Made by a program: the position numbers and the translations under genes. A stretch of 64,000 bases of DNA from Clostridium novyi NT (GTDB lineage: Bacteria > Bacillota > Clostridia > Clostridiales > Clostridiaceae), in the NCBI RefSeq assembly GCF_000014125.1, contig NC_008593.1:620001-684000 (forward strand). The letters are read 5' to 3'. This document shows positions 63,607-64,000 of the stretch, one piece after another; the first letter of the stretch is position 1; each line of letters starts with the position of its first letter. A model generated the notes under the pieces. That model was not told the DNA's origin. It made no database searches and saw nothing but the letters and a program-made list of their open reading frames with translations.

Positions 63607-64000
63607 TTGGATCCAGACAGTACGTGGCAGTTAATTACTTTAATAATTCTTTTATTATTATCTTCTTTCTTTTCAGCGTCAGAAACAGCTTTAATGTCAT
63701 TAAATAAGTTAAGAGTTAGACATATGATTGATGAAGAAGTAAAAGGATCTGAATTGCTTGGAAAGTTAGTAGAAAAACCAAGTAAATTATTAAGTGCTAT
63801 ATTAATAGGTAACAACGTAGTAAATATCGCTGCATCAGCTCTTGCTACATCCCTTTCAATAACATATTTTGGAGATAAGGGAGTAGGCGTTGCAACAGGA
63901 ATCATGACAATATTAGTTTTAATTTTTGGAGAAATAACTCCAAAATCCATTGCAGCAAGCAATCCTGAAAAAGTATCATTAAAGGTAGCAAAACCAATAT
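63607..64000 (+). CDS. CNNM/CorC (HlyC/CorC)-family membrane protein, 3' end outside window
   Basis: TTG start preceded by TAGGAGCG at 8 bases; the frame stays open to the window end (131 codons). The encoded N-terminus (LITLIILLLLSSFFSASETALM, then LNKLRVRHMIDE) is the DUF21/CNNM transmembrane domain, with the conserved ASETA. The stretch ILIGNNVVNIAASALAT and the later FGEITPKS are further signatures. Complete members add CBS and CorC_HlyC domains and take part in Mg2+ or Co2+ transport. The older haemolysin name is misleading. Confidence 0.9.
   Translation, partial: MDPDSTWQLITLIILLLLSSFFSASETALMSLNKLRVRHMIDEEVKGSELLGKLVEKPSKLLSAILIGNNVVNIAASALATSLSITYFGDKGVGVATGIMTILVLIFGEITPKSIAASNPEKVSLKVAKPI

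Noticed and set aside
1..64000. tRNA, rRNA and CRISPR arrays
   Set aside because: No cloverleaf, rRNA-like GC-rich block or regularly spaced repeat array was seen in any intergenic stretch.

Overview
The window is AT-rich, gene-dense DNA from a Firmicute of the genus Clostridium. It has strong AGGAGG-type ribosome sites, frequent TTG and GTG starts, a cholesterol-dependent cytolysin with the canonical ECTGLAWEWWR motif, [FeFe]-hydrogenase maturases and sortase-anchored NEAT/LRR surface proteins. This combination fits a pathogenic Clostridium of the C. novyi / C. botulinum group III kind. That placement is inferred from gene content; no search was run.

Layout. 1-6383: two related LPQTG-anchored LRR proteins, the second a large Shr-like/NEAT/LRR haem-uptake candidate. 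6400-8063: an IS1182-like insertion sequence sitting in the terminator of that gene. 8245-11479: a DeoR regulator and two DegT-type sugar aminotransferases. 11661-12911: a DHHW cell-surface protein. 13213-16024: a VanR/VanS-like two-component pair. 16117-19889: the biotin operon bioY-bioD-bioA-bioB behind a promoter with a BirA operator. 20120-23007: eutH overlapping an Xaa-Pro aminopeptidase gene. 23160-25430: a short YgbA-like protein and the cytolysin. 25486-28188: two divergent DEAD-box helicases. 28290-35201: a modified Entner-Doudoroff cluster (IclR, KDPG aldolase, KDG kinase, FadR-type GntR, sugar-acid dehydratase, GntP permease). 35331-36056: nagB. 36225-40402: hydrogenase maturation operon (TM1266-type regulator, hydE, hydG, hydF) behind a leader ending in an intrinsic terminator. 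40493-43699: an ORP-like cluster (NifX, two ferredoxin-MinD ATPases, NifX, DUF134). 43830-47370: pdaA, a second copy of the same IS, and a LysM-SleB hydrolase under a c-di-AMP riboswitch. 47608-54453: a nucleoside catabolism cluster (LacI regulator, deoC, deoB, punA, pdp, CNT transporter). 54667-57147: a YceG-like orphan and thiS-thiF-thiE. 57310-63499: cell-envelope genes (NodB deacetylase, Amidase_6 protein, MATE exporter, MprF). 63607-64000: start of a CNNM/CorC-type membrane protein.

Most striking observation. The two 1612-bp IS copies each sit between two exact copies of a complete intrinsic-terminator stem-loop (26 bp and 24 bp, unrelated in sequence). The target duplication is therefore the hairpin itself. 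This suggests a transposase that recognises terminator hairpins by structure and rebuilds a hairpin on both sides of the insertion, which would spare the interrupted terminator.

Other regulatory signals read directly from the sequence: a BirA site, a promoter enclosed by an 11-bp inverted repeat in front of the ORP-like cluster, a palindrome overlapping the cytolysin promoter, a LacI operator on the transcription start of its own gene, candidate GntR sites before the dehydratase gene, and an unidentified structured leader before the hydrogenase maturation operon. No tRNA, rRNA or CRISPR array was seen. The gap 12912-13212 holds only a terminator, and 47373-47607 shows nothing recognisable.
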